Positions 41,826-53,813 of a DNA stretch of 64,000 bases are shown here, piece after piece. A program made the translations under genes and the position numbers. The stretch is from Mycogone perniciosa (lineage: Eukaryota; Ascomycota; Sordariomycetes; Hypocreales; Hypocreaceae): contig JAOALB010000175.1 in the NCBI GenBank assembly GCA_025331125.1, forward strand, positions 37,937 through 101,936. The letters run 5' to 3'. A model generated the notes under the pieces. The model searched no databases. It worked only from the letters and a program-made list of their open reading frames with translations, and was not told the DNA's origin. The stretch's first letter is position 1, and each line of letters begins with the position of its first letter.

Positions 41826-43340
41826 ATGCAGATTTGGTGCGACGGCGGATTGACAGCAACAGGGGAGCAATGGTATTCGTCGACGACTTTACGGCATGGG
41901 TCAAGAACCAACGGCGTACAGCAACCGCAAAGGTATCGAAGCAATCATTGGCGAGGCTATAGACTGAGAAAAAAGAAGCGGTGCGACAGGCGGATAAGAC
42001 AGCAATCATACATTTCACCCGAAAGACCTACACGGCCAATTCGGAACCCTTTACTATCAAGGGGCAAAGAATTCGACCTAAAGACCATGTCAAGATCCTT
42101 GGAGTGATTATGGACTCCGGGCTCAATTATAAGGAGCATATCGTGAGAGCAGCGTCTAAGGGTTTGGAAGCAGCGACGGAATTAAGACGACAAAGGGGTC
42201 CGTCCATGTCGAAGAAATGGAAGCTGTTCACGGCCACCACTGCCCCTATAGTAGGCTACGCCTCTAATGTCTGGGTGCATACATTCAGAGACAAGCTCGC
42301 AGGGCCTATCAATAGAGTTCAAGGGTGGGAGCAAAGGCGGTTGTTGGAACTTCTTCACGGTGGCGATCAGCGTAGCGGAAGCGGAAGCCCACATTGCCTC
42401 TGCACAGCAACGGTTCTTGAGAAATGCAATTCTACGTCTCGAAAGCGGGCATTCAGAAGATCCCACCGATCACCACTCTATCAAGTGACAGTTGCACTTA
42501 GGGACATGCAGAGGGAACAGAAACCATCAGCCCGTTCAAATTAGCACCATGTGGGAAGCGTGTGCAGACCATCACCAACGGAACAGCAGCTAGACAAGCA
42601 GATGCCGGTTGGACCATACGTGTTGCAGTGAGCAGCTCGACGCGGAACGAGGTGGTGGGAGGTGCTGGAGCCGTTTGGATCCTGGTGTCGGTGCAAGGCG
42701 GCTCTAAGCTCGAGAGCTTCATTCACGCTGTGAGAAAACAGAACAGCATCCATACAGAGAGCTGGCAGCGATGGCATACGCTTGGATACATCTAACAAAG
42801 TGTGGGTATCGCAGCATTGCGCTGTTGACGAGCAATAAAGCTGTCGTGCTTACACTCAAAAACCTCATCCACAGTCTGGACAAGAGTATGTCCGCTGTAT
42901 CTACGGTTCCTTCGAAGCACTACGGAGAGACGGAAATGTGATATCAGTCCTAAAGATCCTCAAGCTGGCCAAAGAGCAGGCACGAGATGCCGCCCGACAG
43001 GCCGCCATCCCGCAAAGACAGTCTCCCAGAATGCAATTGACGGCACTTAATGTTGCGTGGTCAAAACAGTGCAATGGCCGAGGCTTAACGGAGAATGTCG
43101 GAAAGCATTCTAAAAGAGTCAATGCAGAAAGTGGATGGCATACCAAACAGAGATGCTTCAATGCATCGTAACTCAGCGAGGCAACACCTCCTTCTACTTA
43201 GGGGGAAAATCGGCCTCAGATGACCAAAAAAGGACGCCAAACCCGGAAGTCGCTCGAGCAGCAATACGGTTCACAATGGCCACCAAACGACTCGACGCAG
43301 ACCAATCGCAGGGACGAACGGTATTCGCACAATACCCTTA
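41826..43340 (+). pseudogene. LINE (non-LTR retrotransposon) RT/RNase H relic
   Basis: VFVDDFTAW (catalytic FVDD, 41871 onward) is followed by ADKTAIIHFTRKTY, IRPKDHVKILGVIMDSGLNY and HIVRAASKGLEAATELRR, then APIVGYASNVW and PINRVQGWEQ. These are typical of the thumb and connection of Pezizomycotina LINE ORF2. RNase H pieces (VSSSTRNEVVGGAGAVWI, then KLAKEQARDAARQAAIPQ) run to about 43340. Frame changes and stops occur near 41960, 42350, 42540 and 42795. The 5' ORF2 endonuclease is missing, consistent with 5' truncation. Confidence 0.85.
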
Positions 43341-43369
43341 ACCCACCTCATGCCATGGATAGTGAGCAA

Positions 43370-43435
43370 CGCTTCAGCCGCCGCCGATAGGACACTGAAC
43401 ACTTGTAGATTAGCCTCCAAGCCAGCTTGCTTATA
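43370..43435 (-). repeat. Repeat family B, short inverted fragment (copy 3)
   Basis: The reverse complement matches the right end of copies 1 and 2 (GGCTTGGAGGC..ATCTACAAGTGTTCAG). It lies directly after the LINE relic in opposite orientation. Confidence 0.65.
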
Positions 43436-43800
43436 ATATAATAACCCACGAGATCCGCATAGATGTGGCAGATGAAGGGGCACAAGCAGAAAGCAGACAT
43501 TGCATGGGCTTCAGGGAGATTGAAAACAAGGCTTGGGATATATGTATCTGAATTTGACAAAGGCAATTTCTTTAGTACGACCTAAGCATCCAGATCTTGT
43601 CATGTGTAGATTTAGCGAAGCCATCCTAGGCAGTAGTTCTATTGAGGCTACGAAGTAGATAATCCTCTAAAGAAGGCGCAGTACAGGTATCATATTATTG
43701 GCGGGTCTGGGTACTGGATGTCGCGATTCTCCAAAACCTCATTTGCGCATGTATCCAAGTTGCCCGACTAATACAGTACTGCATTCCGTCATGCCATACC

Positions 43801-44493
43801 TCATGGTGCAGGAATTTGACGACCTGTGGTATACTGCAAATCTTTTACAGCCAATCCATCCAGCTCGTTAATTGCCCCAAGAGGATGGGGGCAATAAGGC
43901 TGATTGTTGGTGTCTATGTTAATGGTGCAGATTTCGTCGAAACCATACTTGCACTGTGGGTCATAAATGTTTACCAGTTCATAGTTCCTTGAAACCCAGT
44001 TGTCCGGCTGAGTTAGACAAGACGAGAGGTAATTCATGCCATTGGCGGCCGAAAGGGGTAGCTTCCCATTATTTAGGAGCTTGCGACAATTCTCCGCAGA
44101 GACATACTCATAGTCCACAAGAATACCTCCTCCCGCATGAGGGGACTCACTTGCTGACACACCAAAACCTAGATAATTCCAGGCATCATACGATACATCA
44201 TAGGCACCGGCTGAGGAGTCGATACGCAAAAGATAGATGCTTCTATCAAAGTATGACAATCTCACACATACTTTGTTGCAGTCAATTGGACCTGGCCAAT
44301 ACGCCACGCGATTGGTGTCAATCTTGCATCCAAGTACCCCAAGTGAAGACGAATATTTGTCATGTGGAGTAATACTAATGGAGCCTACAGCCCGCTCGAC
44401 GGTAGAGGCACTAACAAAAATGTTAATCATAGAAATGATCAATGGAACGATTATGGAACCGAGCATGACTTGAGGAGTGACAATAAGTACCAT
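43801..44493 (-). CDS. Secreted cysteine-containing fungal protein, 230 aa
   Basis: ATG at 44493; ATG at 44466 (residue 10) is also possible. Residues 1-30 form a long hydrophobic signal sequence (MLGSIIVPLIISMINIFVSA). The mature protein has LGVLGCKIDTNRVAYWPG, IDCNKVCVRLSY, LRIDSSAGAYDVSYDAWNYL, a GGGILVDYEYVSAENCRKLL segment, LPLSAANGMNYLSSCL and QCKYGFDEICTINI, with about eight Cys. The wild DCN...CV...SYDAWNYL pattern is one I recall from extracellular fungal hypotheticals with a barwin/expansin-like (double-psi barrel) look; that fold is an inference. Intact and intronless. Likely extracellular or wall-associated. Confidence 0.78.
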   Translation of the reverse strand: MVLIVTPQVMLGSIIVPLIISMINIFVSASTVERAVGSISITPHDKYSSSLGVLGCKIDTNRVAYWPGPIDCNKVCVRLSYFDRSIYLLRIDSSAGAYDVSYDAWNYLGFGVSASESPHAGGGILVDYEYVSAENCRKLLNNGKLPLSAANGMNYLSSCLTQPDNWVSRNYELVNIYDPQCKYGFDEICTINIDTNNQPYCPHPLGAINELDGLAVKDLQYTTGRQIPAP

Positions 44494-46989
44494 GCTTATA
44501 TGACACTACCCTAGTGATATATATCATGATCGAGATGTTCTACCCGTACAGTGACCGCCATGTTTAGTGTCCATATTTTAGTAGTCAAAGTTTTCTTGGG
44601 GAGCTGAGCCATTTTCTGCCGACTCTACTGCAGTGGAATTCACATTAGGATTATGCGTGCTTGTATGTATATACCCTACTACCGGCTGCCCATAAATGCC
44701 AGAAATGTCCTACGCGCATGTCGATGACATGACACTGCCCTTCAGCTTTCTATTGCAAAAGTCAAAATCAGTGTCCCTTTTACTATGTACATACAAAGAT
44801 CACACATGTGGCTTTATGATGCGCGGCTACGCAAGGTAGCCTTGTATCGTGTGGGAGGTACTCCGTAGCCGCTTTCAGTGACTGGACACCCGGTAGAGAA
44901 TAAGCCAGGTTTTGGAGCTGGAACTGATAGTATTTATATCGCTTGTGTGCTTCGTACATACACAATAGAGAGGTTCAGTATCAGTGCATCAATACATGGT
45001 TCTTCTCAAATACCGTCTGATCCGCTGGAAATCCTGCTGCGCCTAGATAAGTTGTCTGTTCTCTGTAGAAGAAGCAAAATAAGGCCTCGGCCGCGGATAA
45101 TAATATTCAATGGGTATTATGGAGATACTGCGCTTTCAAGTACCCAACAATGTCCAGCGCATGACGAAGGGCGGACGCTGAATCTTCGTTACAGCAAAAG
45201 CTGAGAAAATAGTCTAGTGTGCTAGTGATGAGCAACACGGAGGTTGAGATGCCCCGACGAGAATCCAATAAAGCAGTACAAGTTTCACAGCGGATGTTGA
45301 GAAAGCAGCAGCCACAATGCAGTTGACATGCTTGTTCTTCACTATCCTTGTTAGGCTAGAGAACGCGGTATTAGTTGAGGTGCAAGACAGCGATAGGAGA
45401 GCACATAGTGCTCAAAAGAGCCTGCAAAAATGCAAATAAGAAATGATGGAAGCATTGAGTAGCTTTCTCTGAATTTTGGTAAAAAAGGAAAAAGAGGCTC
45501 AGAAAAAGTATGGCCGATGTTGGTCACGATCCTTCAACTGTCGTATGCCAAAGCTTCGACAGCTGCGACTTACTACGTCATCACCTACTTCATAATTGTT
45601 CTTTGTACATGTCATAGTAACACGAGATGTCTCATGAATTCAGGCCTATTGTTGTACTATTTAACGTTCACCTCGCCGCATGGAGACCAATCCTCTATTG
45701 GGCAGAGGCATCGCAAGGCAGAACCCTGTGAACTTATCTGGCCAAAAAGTTTTGGGGACCTCAGCTTTGATTAGGTAAGACATCCCAATTCAGGTTATAT
45801 GTTGATGCAGTTGTCATACATATCCCAAGTAATATGTATATGTATAATAACCGGACCCGAGAAGCATGTGTTGTAGGAGAGGCGTACATGTACTATGTAG
45901 CTGGAGTTCTAATAGGGATATAATCTGGGATGCTATGAAGGTGGGAATCGACTTTCATCATATGAAGCATCATGGCCATTTGACTGACAACAGCAGAAAT
46001 ACATAGCCACCCCTGGTTCTAGTCACTTGATATGTCTCGCACCATCAGCTGCATCTTCATGTGCATCACCATTGGGTATTCGTTGAGTCTGACCCTTGTG
46101 GTAGGGTGTTGTGTGCCCAGGTCTAGTCGTGATAGCTTGGTGGTGGTCGTGAACCACGGTGTTGGGCTTTGATGCCGAACGCGGCTGTGGATCCACCCGT
46201 GGACTTGACAAGTTGGAAATGTCTATAATATGTATGCATTTAGAAGATATAATTTGGCAGATGTGCATTCAAAGTTATCCATAGTAAACTCTGGTGTGAG
46301 TCATAATGTAGCTGTGGGTGAAGGTGGTGCCAGGGACGGGTTTTCGCCAGGCCAACTTCGCGTTTGACCCTCAACCTCCATAGCTCCAGGCTCTTTGCCA
46401 AGACCGGAAACGTATCTACAATTGGGATAGGATCTCGCCGATGAGGCTCAAAGACGAGGTGTGCTTTATAGGCTGTGACATTTCCGAGGCCTTGCTGACA
46501 GGTCACAGTTTGGGGATCTCGAGCTTCCTGGGTTCTTCGTCTGTGATAACGCAGATACAGCTGCTCGCCGATATCCTCAACGCTGTCTTGTTCATCAAAT
46601 TTTCAGTCAGGCCAGTGAATGCTTTGTCGGGGGTAACTGACATGCCCAACGCACTTGCACTTTTCTTACTGGCTTACCCGAGAAAAGTCAGTTGCTTATT
46701 TAAGCAGCTACTAGATTAGGAAGGCGTAAGACTATAAAGATAAACAGATAGACTTAGTTTAATACAAAACAACCTTCTTCCTCCTTCAATACAGAACCCC
46801 ACCTGTGACTTCACAGCCGTTGAGGCGTATGAAGGTAACCGTTGGTTGCTTTTCGACTGCCGGCATCATGATCAAATGATCCACAGTATCTTTTAGTCTT
46901 TATATTACCCAATTGCGGCTTCGTGGTTCTGTCAGGAGCGCGGTTCCCGCGCTCTATACCGGTTGTTGTTGTGGTGTGTGTGTGTGTTC
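44494..46989. other. Gene-poor stretch
   Basis: No gene confidently called. One TACTCCGTA motif at 44859. Opposed ORFs at 46240-46719 both look weakly protein-like (minus: AYKAHLVFEPHRRDPIPIVD; also TPDKAFTGLTENLMNKTALR further upstream), hinting at a decayed minus-strand gene between 46240 and 46720 that I cannot name. Confidence 0.4.
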
Positions 46990-47770
46990 GGAGTGCCATT
47001 TCCCCCTCGACAAAATGCGACCATGATGGCAAAGGAGAGTCCTCCTGGACTGTGTGCGTTCATGCACTAATTCTAGATTGGGTGCTGGAGGATGACTCAA
47101 ACAACGGCGGTTGTCTCGACCCCGAATATTGGTGTAGTCCGATCTCTTGTGCTCTTCTTGCTCGTTCACTAATTCTATAGCAGCACTGCTGTTGGGCTGC
47201 TCCAGGAATACATACCAAAAAACGCGCTGTGCAAGTTATGGTTGATTTTTGTCTCAGCATTCGTCCAAAGCGATCTGAGGAGCAGGACATCATCGACACT
47301 ATTCGCAGTCAACATCTGGGGGACTCCGCTAATCATACCAATTGGAGAGCCTTAAGAAAACATCCAATTGCAATATCTATCGCAACGAAACGCCATGGAG
47401 AATAGTACGATGCCGCCTTGCTCCAGATTGCCACATGACACTCGGCCCAGTGGGGAAGCCTACGTTGGGGGGTTAATCATCCACCCACGATTGAGTTTCT
47501 AGCTGACCTCATCGTTCAAGGACATGACTGGCAGTTTTTCCCATTGATAATCGGTGAGGATGCTATTTCTAAGGTGTTTAGACCGCCGTTGTAGATTGGG
47601 GATACGCGTTCTGAATCAGGTATCTTGAAACTGTTCAGCTCCCTACAGCAATTGAAACAGGATGCGGAGGAGACATACTAACCCGCGCTTAAGGCTAGCG
47701 TGCCGGGAATTTCAACTGGAACTACTGGAAAGAGTCTTGATCGCAATAAACTTGCTTCCCATCAGCCCCT
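46990..47770 (+). pseudogene. PDDEXK_12-type nuclease-like pseudogene
   Basis: One continuous frame encodes SSWTVCVHALILDWVLEDDS, KKRAVQVMVDFCLSIRPK, NHTNWRALRKHPIAISIATK (the acidic/Lys core of the fungal PD-(D/E)XK nuclease-like family), AALLQIAT, HSAQWGSLR, FLADLIVQGHDWQFFPLI, GIFKLFSSLQQL and EETY. It is interrupted by TAG (47178-47180), TAG (47403-47405), TGA (47436-47438), TAG (47592-47594) and TAA (47679-47681), with no frameshift needed. Several stops fall where I expect conserved Trp. It lies 147 bp upstream of the bZIP gene on the same strand. Inactive. Confidence 0.75.
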
Positions 47771-47916
47771 GACCTGTTAATTCCTCTCACCTCGGCGGCT
47801 CTTGCGGGCGGCCGTCCAGAAGCAGCCCTACACATCAGTCAACAAAACTTCGCATCGCCCGAATCTACCTTGTTGTTCTCATCCAAATCTAGTCTGTGTG
47901 TAGCCAGCCGCTTGAC

Positions 47917-48441
47917 ATGTATAGCAGAGCATCTACACATCCAAAGAGGGCTAAGGCCAGCACAAAAGCTGCAGCCTGGCCAGAAGTCACAGACCCGGGT
48001 GAGAAAAGGCGGATAGAAAATCGTATTGTGCAGAGAAAGTTTCGTACGTTCTTCCCCCCATCCCCTCGAATATGTCCAAACGCTTTCACGAGAAGTGACT
48101 AACACGCCTTGACAGGACAGAAGGCTAAGGAACAAAAGGAGAGAGCAAAGCGTGATCAAGAGCACGCTGGCAATAGCTATCGCATCCCCCTAACTATAGA
48201 TATCGAAACGAAGACGGAGCTTTCAGGCTTGCCTTGGGGAAGTTTCCGTCTGTACCACGTCCGCGCCGGAGGTCATGAAGTTGAGAGCAGGCGAAGGAGC
48301 GGGCAAGGTACGTACTCCGGTGTCGATGGGCCTGGTTCAAGCCAGTTGCAAGTCCCGCCCAGAGGCTGGATTTTCAGAATTCTCGTCACAGAGCTTTCCC
48401 CTGACTCTTTGAGCATTGATTTGGTCATGCTGAGTTGTTGA
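47917..48441 (+). CDS. Fungal bZIP transcription factor, two exons
   Basis: Exons 47917-48043 and 48116-48441; the 72-bp intron has GTACGT, a perfect ACTAAC branch site and a GACAG acceptor. 150 residues. The basic region straddles the intron: TDPGEKRRIENRIVQRKF joined to RQKAKEQKERAKRD, with the invariant Asn and Arg in place (N-x-x-V-Q-R-K-F-R). It is followed by HAGNSYRIP and ELSGLPWGSF, a tail found in one fungal bZIP subgroup. The Leu zipper is short. Expected to be nuclear and DNA-binding. ATG at 47917 (MYSRASTHPK) is the first in frame. The last 60 residues are less typical. Confidence 0.8.
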
Positions 48442-51400
48442 GATTGAGAAATGGCCCCCTAGCCGCTGAAGGGTTGACGAGATGTTCGTTCAATGGATAT
48501 AATTCGGCGAACAGCGATGGATGGAAAGATGAGTTCTGTGTAAACGATGCACGTTTTACGACTTTAAATATATGAGGGGTTTTCTGATCGACCTCCTGAG
48601 CTTCGTGATGATGGAATTTCGTCGGATTCTGTTTCCGTCATACCCGCTGTTGTTGAGTACCTCTTCTAAGAGTCGCGGTCCCTCTGGTTTCTTTGGCAGG
48701 TGAAGAGTTGGGTTCCTCAAAGGGCACTGGTGATGCGCTCTGAATACGTATCTTTGGCGTGAGGATGAGAGGCACTCGATCGACAACATCCAACTATACT
48801 ACATATACCCTCATTTCATAACCACGTCAAGCAGCCTGGCCATGGCAAATACTCTTTGCTTAGGTTACTGCGTGACGAGGCTGTATGCGCGCTAGCTACT
48901 GGGCCATACCCCATGTGTAGAATAATGCTGAATGACTGACTTGCGGACCCTGAGATTGGCCTTGACTGTAAAAGCAAGAATCGCACGTCGGTTTACTTGT
49001 CGCCGCTAAATAAGACCCCTGCCGTTCACTCTGCCTGCATTTTCCCACGGAAAATGGACCCGAGCTCCGCTCCCCTTGGCTTGCGTCTGAAGTGACCGGC
49101 ACCAAGCGGCCAGTTCCTACATTACAAGCCATGTTGTGAGGTGGCTAGTTTTGTGTAATATCCGAGTACACAGCATTCGGCGTGGTAGGGTCGGGGTTAA
49201 GTCAGGGCCATCGACTGAGTGTAGATTTTCGGAGTCTGGAGCTGCCACACCGGTCACCTTCCTTAAGCCAGGCATATTAATAGTTGTATGAATTGGCTCA
49301 CAAAGTTGCCCTGAAAACGCACATGGAAAGGGTTATTATATTAAAGGAGTGCCATCGCCCAAAACAGAGCATCCGCTCCGCAGTACGTTTTACATATAGT
49401 ACAAGACCCGGGTAGCTGTCTGGACTCTGGTAACTTGCTCCGTACCGGCTGCCCTCTTGGCAAGCTTCGAAAGTACTTGCGGGCAAGGTTTCACAAAATG
49501 GAGGGGGCTCAACATTGGATGGGAAACCTCCGGGCTGCATGAGCCACCCGCCCGCTTTGTGGTGCAACCAGGCGGGAGGGTCGTGGTGGTTGGTTGTGTC
49601 ATTCAGGGGGCCAAAGGCACATATTCCCAAAGCAACCAGCGGATCTCAAGCTGCGTTTTCGGTGTGCTTTGATGCAAGCCTTGGTTGCCTCGCCCTCCTT
49701 AAGGCTTGTTGCTGCTGGTCGTTGGTCGTTGATGTGTTCCCTGTCATCAGGATTCACCGCTTTTCGAAATGGCGCATGAGGTCATCGAGACAGTGACCAC
49801 ATTCGCTGTCTGCGGGGTAGCTATCTATTGGAAAGGATTCACGTCGCGGAGTGACGGGCATGTGTGGACGTTGTTAGGCTCTCTTTTCGCCTCCGGACTC
49901 GTATTCGCGATTTTGTTTGCCTGACAATTTTGCCTGCCTCCGCGATGGCGTCTCGACAACACTTTCACCAGCCAAATTTGCCAGCATTACTCTATATGGT
50001 TCCCAACATTGCCATTGATACTGCCCACCTCTCCCCCGACACCCCCGTCATGTTTCCTCCTCTAGTTGTAGGGGCGGGTCCCTAAGTCGGACCAACGTAA
50101 AGTACGGAATGGCCGTTCTCTCACTTCGGGGATCAGTGGGGCTAGTAAAACAGTGGCCTGAGAAAACAGAGCGAGTTATTTTCCGTGGGGCAATGTCGAT
50201 GAAGAGAGGGCTCCAAGCCGCTACGTCAGAAGACCATTCGGATATCTGCCCCGCCATCCAAACCATGAGGCTCAAAATTAACTCCGCAACCCCTGCTGAG
50301 AGTACCTAGACATTGCCCCTTGCCTGCGGACCAAGCTCGGGTATAGTGTCCGTGCGGGTGGAAATGTCAGTGTGTGGGCGTGGCCAGTGCTGGCGGAGCT
50401 ACGAACGCAGACGCCCCACCCTCAATGTCGCTAATCCCTATGACAATACTCCGTGACGGCCACCTTTAATGTCGCAGAATGAGGTACCTGCCTAATCAAT
50501 CTGCACATCGCGCTCGGAAGGTTCGCTAATCCTCGCTAGCGGGTACGCTGACCCATGCACGTTCTGATTGAATGTCTTCTTCGCACACCGGGGTCTAGGA
50601 TTAAGCGGAAACTAGATAGGCAGGCTGGCCATTGATATATAAACGTGACTCACTCTTTCAGGGGTATTGACCTGAATTTTCGTGTGCATCCCGTTGTATC
50701 GGCTCCGGCGCGCGCGGGGTAGCGACCTGGAATATGCGCGTGGGCCATTGGCCACCGGGGGGTGCGTACCAAGCTTAGACGATCGGCGTGTGCCTCTTCC
50801 GACAGGCAAACTAGGTGAGGCTTTTGTGGCAAGTTTTGGCGATTGTACGGAGTACCCCTAGCCTTATTCAGACTGGTACAACTTATCCACCTGATAAAGG
50901 GGGGAGGGGGGCGTGGGGATACTCGTAGACTCCGTACGTATTGCTTGCGCAGCCTTATGCTGGATACCAGCAGCCAAGAGGCTTCCAGTGCTACACCCAC
51001 TGATTCGTTTAGCCACCTCATGGGCCCCCCTATGTAATGCATTAAGGCTTGAGATACGGGGGATGTGATATTCAAGAAAAGCTTAATGTTGTGTGATGAC
51101 GCATTCATCTCTTATGGTGTGCGCTTCTGCTTGGCAACAGTATGACTTAAACTTGCTGCTGTTATTGTACTAATTCCCTCAGTATGATATTCAGCTGTTT
51201 CTCATCTCTCTCCTGTCGGGACTGGAGCGTTGTTGTTCTGTTTAATGCTAGGCGTGTATGGAGGAAGTACTCTGTATGTCGTGGTCAATCTTACGCAAAT
51301 ACCATCATCCGCGGTGGCTACCATATCATAGACAAGGGTTAGGAAAGGCGATATAGTTCCCAAGGCTACTTTGCCAATGGAAGGAACCTCATTATATGGA

Positions 51401-52754
51401 AATCCCTTCTAGCAACACCCCAGGCCACGATTTCTTTATACCAGTCGAGACAAAGAGACTTGGCAGAGGGAGTTCGAGTAATGGTGGTATTATTTGGCCC
51501 CAACAGAGCTACAGGGTGTTGCCAGGCGGATATCTAAGTATCCAAGCCGTTGAAGGTGGAGGCGAACCTCGCTTCAGCTGGGTTCCTGAACCAAAATGGA
51601 TACATTCACATATTCACCACGCTAATGCGAAACTGTTATACTTACTACATAGGAGCACGTAAATTAGGCCGTGAGCCAGTTTCACCTTCTGATTTGTGGA
51701 GTTGTGTCTGCCTTGTACAATACACCCAATCACTAACGGGCAACAGCAAAGCCTCACGTTGGGCTGGAGGGGGGTGGGTGGATAATACACTTGGAAGCGC
51801 TCCGGGCGACCCTAGCCCCTGGTTAATAGTGGTCAACCCAACATGGTATCGGTCGAAACAAAAATAACTACTATCTGAAGTCAACATACCTACATGCTCA
51901 GTAAGAAAATGCCAACCAATTGGAAGGCGGTCCAAACTACTACGAATAATGCACCGAGGTGTGGTGCCTGTGTGCAAGTATTTTAATAGACCAAAGCTCA
52001 TCCACATCATAGCCAGGATCGCGCAAGCTTGTACGCGCCGGGCCGCCTTCCCCGATGCCCTGAGGACCAAAAGTCAATCATGTCACCCCTCATAAGGTTA
52101 ATTCATAGCCAAGCATATAATATATACCTACCACATTGGGGTCGTGCCGATTGGTGGAACTCCTAAAAGTACACTTCCACAGTCACATAATGCAACCGTC
52201 GGTGTGATTCCAAGGCCGCCGTGTGGCCGACAATACCTGTCATGTTTGGTTTGTTGGTCGATGCAAAAGTTTGGCTGTGATTGGGTGATAGTATAACGGC
52301 ACAACCTGACAAGCTGACTTGGCCAATTCGACCCTTTGGGCGCGTATGTGATATTTTAAGCCAAAAACTTTCTTGGCTCCTTGGCTAGCTGGACAACTTC
52401 GTCTTACGCCCGGTTACGGCCATGGAAGAGGTCACTCCTCGTTTCATCTCAGGTGGAGCGCTACCATTTTAGGAGGAGGAAGGAGGGTTGATGCCCAACA
52501 GTCGTTGCGTTTGGCCATTCAACCCTGTCCGCTACTGTTGCAGTCCTGTAGATGAGCCACTTCACAGGAGTCACAAAGCCCTGGCATCAACGGAACTTTG
52601 TGAATTACAAGTCATATAGTGATGCAGCTCTTTCTCTCGCATATATAAACAGCGTCTGTCACCCTCAATAACGAATGAATCGTGCATCAATCAACCATCA
52701 TCTTCTGCTGTCATCTTCCAATCTTGCCTTCGATCACTTGCCAACGACAACAAT
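48442..52754. other. 4.3-kb gene-poor interval
   Basis: Many short ORFs overlap on both strands without recognisable content. GC is near normal, so this is not RIP-depleted repeat DNA. One TACGGAGTA motif at 50846. The final 200 bp, with a TATA-like ATATATAAACAG near 52640, are the likely promoter of the gene at 52755. Confidence 0.45.
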
Positions 52755-53813
52755 ATGGCCCTGATTACCATTTCCAACTCTTTCCGCGAACCTCTTCCTG
52801 GCAAGGAGGCGTTCATTGTGGACATAACCAAAGCGTCAAAGCCGGAAAAATTGACTCACGTATCTGGAATTTCAACCGAATTGTCACAGGCGCCAATGCT
52901 CGGATTCAACGCCCCTTTCGAAATGTATTGGCATCCTCCTGCCAGCGACATTCTAGACAACCTCGAAGTCCGCGCCTACTTAGAAAAAATATACCTCGCG
53001 GAGCGGGATCCTTCTGCCGTCTTGACGGTTGAGGCTGATGTGGCCGATGCTTCATCTCCACAACTCATAAACCCTGTCAACTTGGCACTCTGTGCCTATC
53101 ATGAAGACATCATTGCGTGTGCGAACCAAAAGACCGTCAGCAAAGGGCCCCAAGGGGCAGCTGAATCTGTTCGTTCGGACAAGATTTGGCGTTTGCGTGA
53201 TGTGAAGGACCAACGTCAAAACATCGCGGTTCTCGACTACAAGAAACCTGGAACTATAAAACCACAAGAGCTTAGAAATGGGCTCAAGAATTTTGATGAA
53301 TTCAACGAGATCATATCAGTGTATCGAAACGAGTCATTTTTCAAAGACAACTCTCGAATCTTGCTCAAGCAAGCGGTGAATTATGCCCACATGTACGGGA
53401 CAAAATATATCGCATACTTCGACTGGGATACTTTGGTTCTCCTCTACATGGGCGATTCAAAGGAAAAACTCGGCGGAAATTGGTGTTATGTCACTTTGAT
53501 CACTAAAAGATCTAACATGAGAGAAGGGCTCCTTGGCTTCCTCGAACATGCCTATCAAGCATTCAAGGATGATGGGGGTCAACAGGAGGAGGAAATTGAG
53601 GGAGGTGAGGGAAGTGAGGGAGGTGAGGGAAGTGAGGGAGGTGAGGGAAGTGAGGGAGGTGAGGGAAGTGAGGGAGGTGAAGGGGGCAAGGAGGCTAAGG
53701 ACGGTAAGGTGGTCACGATGCCTAAATTTCCGGTCCCTGAGCACAAAGTTCCGGCTCCCAAGCGCCGTATCCAGAGGGTGATTCCCGTCAAAGAGGCGGC
53801 TGGTAAGCAGTGA
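52755..53813 (+). CDS. PD-(D/E)XK-like fungal protein with Gly/Glu repeat tail
   Basis: 352 residues, intronless, ATG at 52755 after CAATATGG. Residues 155-170 read NIAVLDYKKPGTIKP, a beta strand ending in D-x-K (Asp161, Lys163) as in a nuclease-like core, followed by helix LLKQAVNYAHMYGTKYIAYF and strand WDTLVLLYM. This pattern is frequent in uncharacterised fungal proteins. After residue 275 comes a tail of GEGSEG hexapeptides (about 4.5 copies) and a basic C-terminus (PAPKRRIQR). AATAAA-like signals sit at 53886. Nucleic-acid cleavage is only an inference; catalytic acid residues before Asp161 are not certain. Confidence 0.75.
   Translation: MALITISNSFREPLPGKEAFIVDITKASKPEKLTHVSGISTELSQAPMLGFNAPFEMYWHPPASDILDNLEVRAYLEKIYLAERDPSAVLTVEADVADASSPQLINPVNLALCAYHEDIIACANQKTVSKGPQGAAESVRSDKIWRLRDVKDQRQNIAVLDYKKPGTIKPQELRNGLKNFDEFNEIISVYRNESFFKDNSRILLKQAVNYAHMYGTKYIAYFDWDTLVLLYMGDSKEKLGGNWCYVTLITKRSNMREGLLGFLEHAYQAFKDDGGQQEEEIEGGEGSEGGEGSEGGEGSEGGEGSEGGEGGKEAKDGKVVTMPKFPVPEHKVPAPKRRIQRVIPVKEAAGKQ
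53602..53682 (+). repeat. 18-bp minisatellite coding GEGSEG
   Basis: About 4.5 tandem copies of GGAGGTGAGGGAAGTGAG, in frame with the gene, giving alternating Gly and Glu. Copy number is free to vary without frameshift. Confidence 0.9.

Noticed and set aside
49298..52070. Several 70-150-codon ORFs
   Set aside because: Overlap each other on both strands, often with non-ATG starts and Pro/Arg-rich chance composition.
53457..53791. Minus-strand ORFs with Thr-Ser-Leu or Pro-Ser repeats
   Set aside because: They are the complement of the GEGSEG minisatellite.
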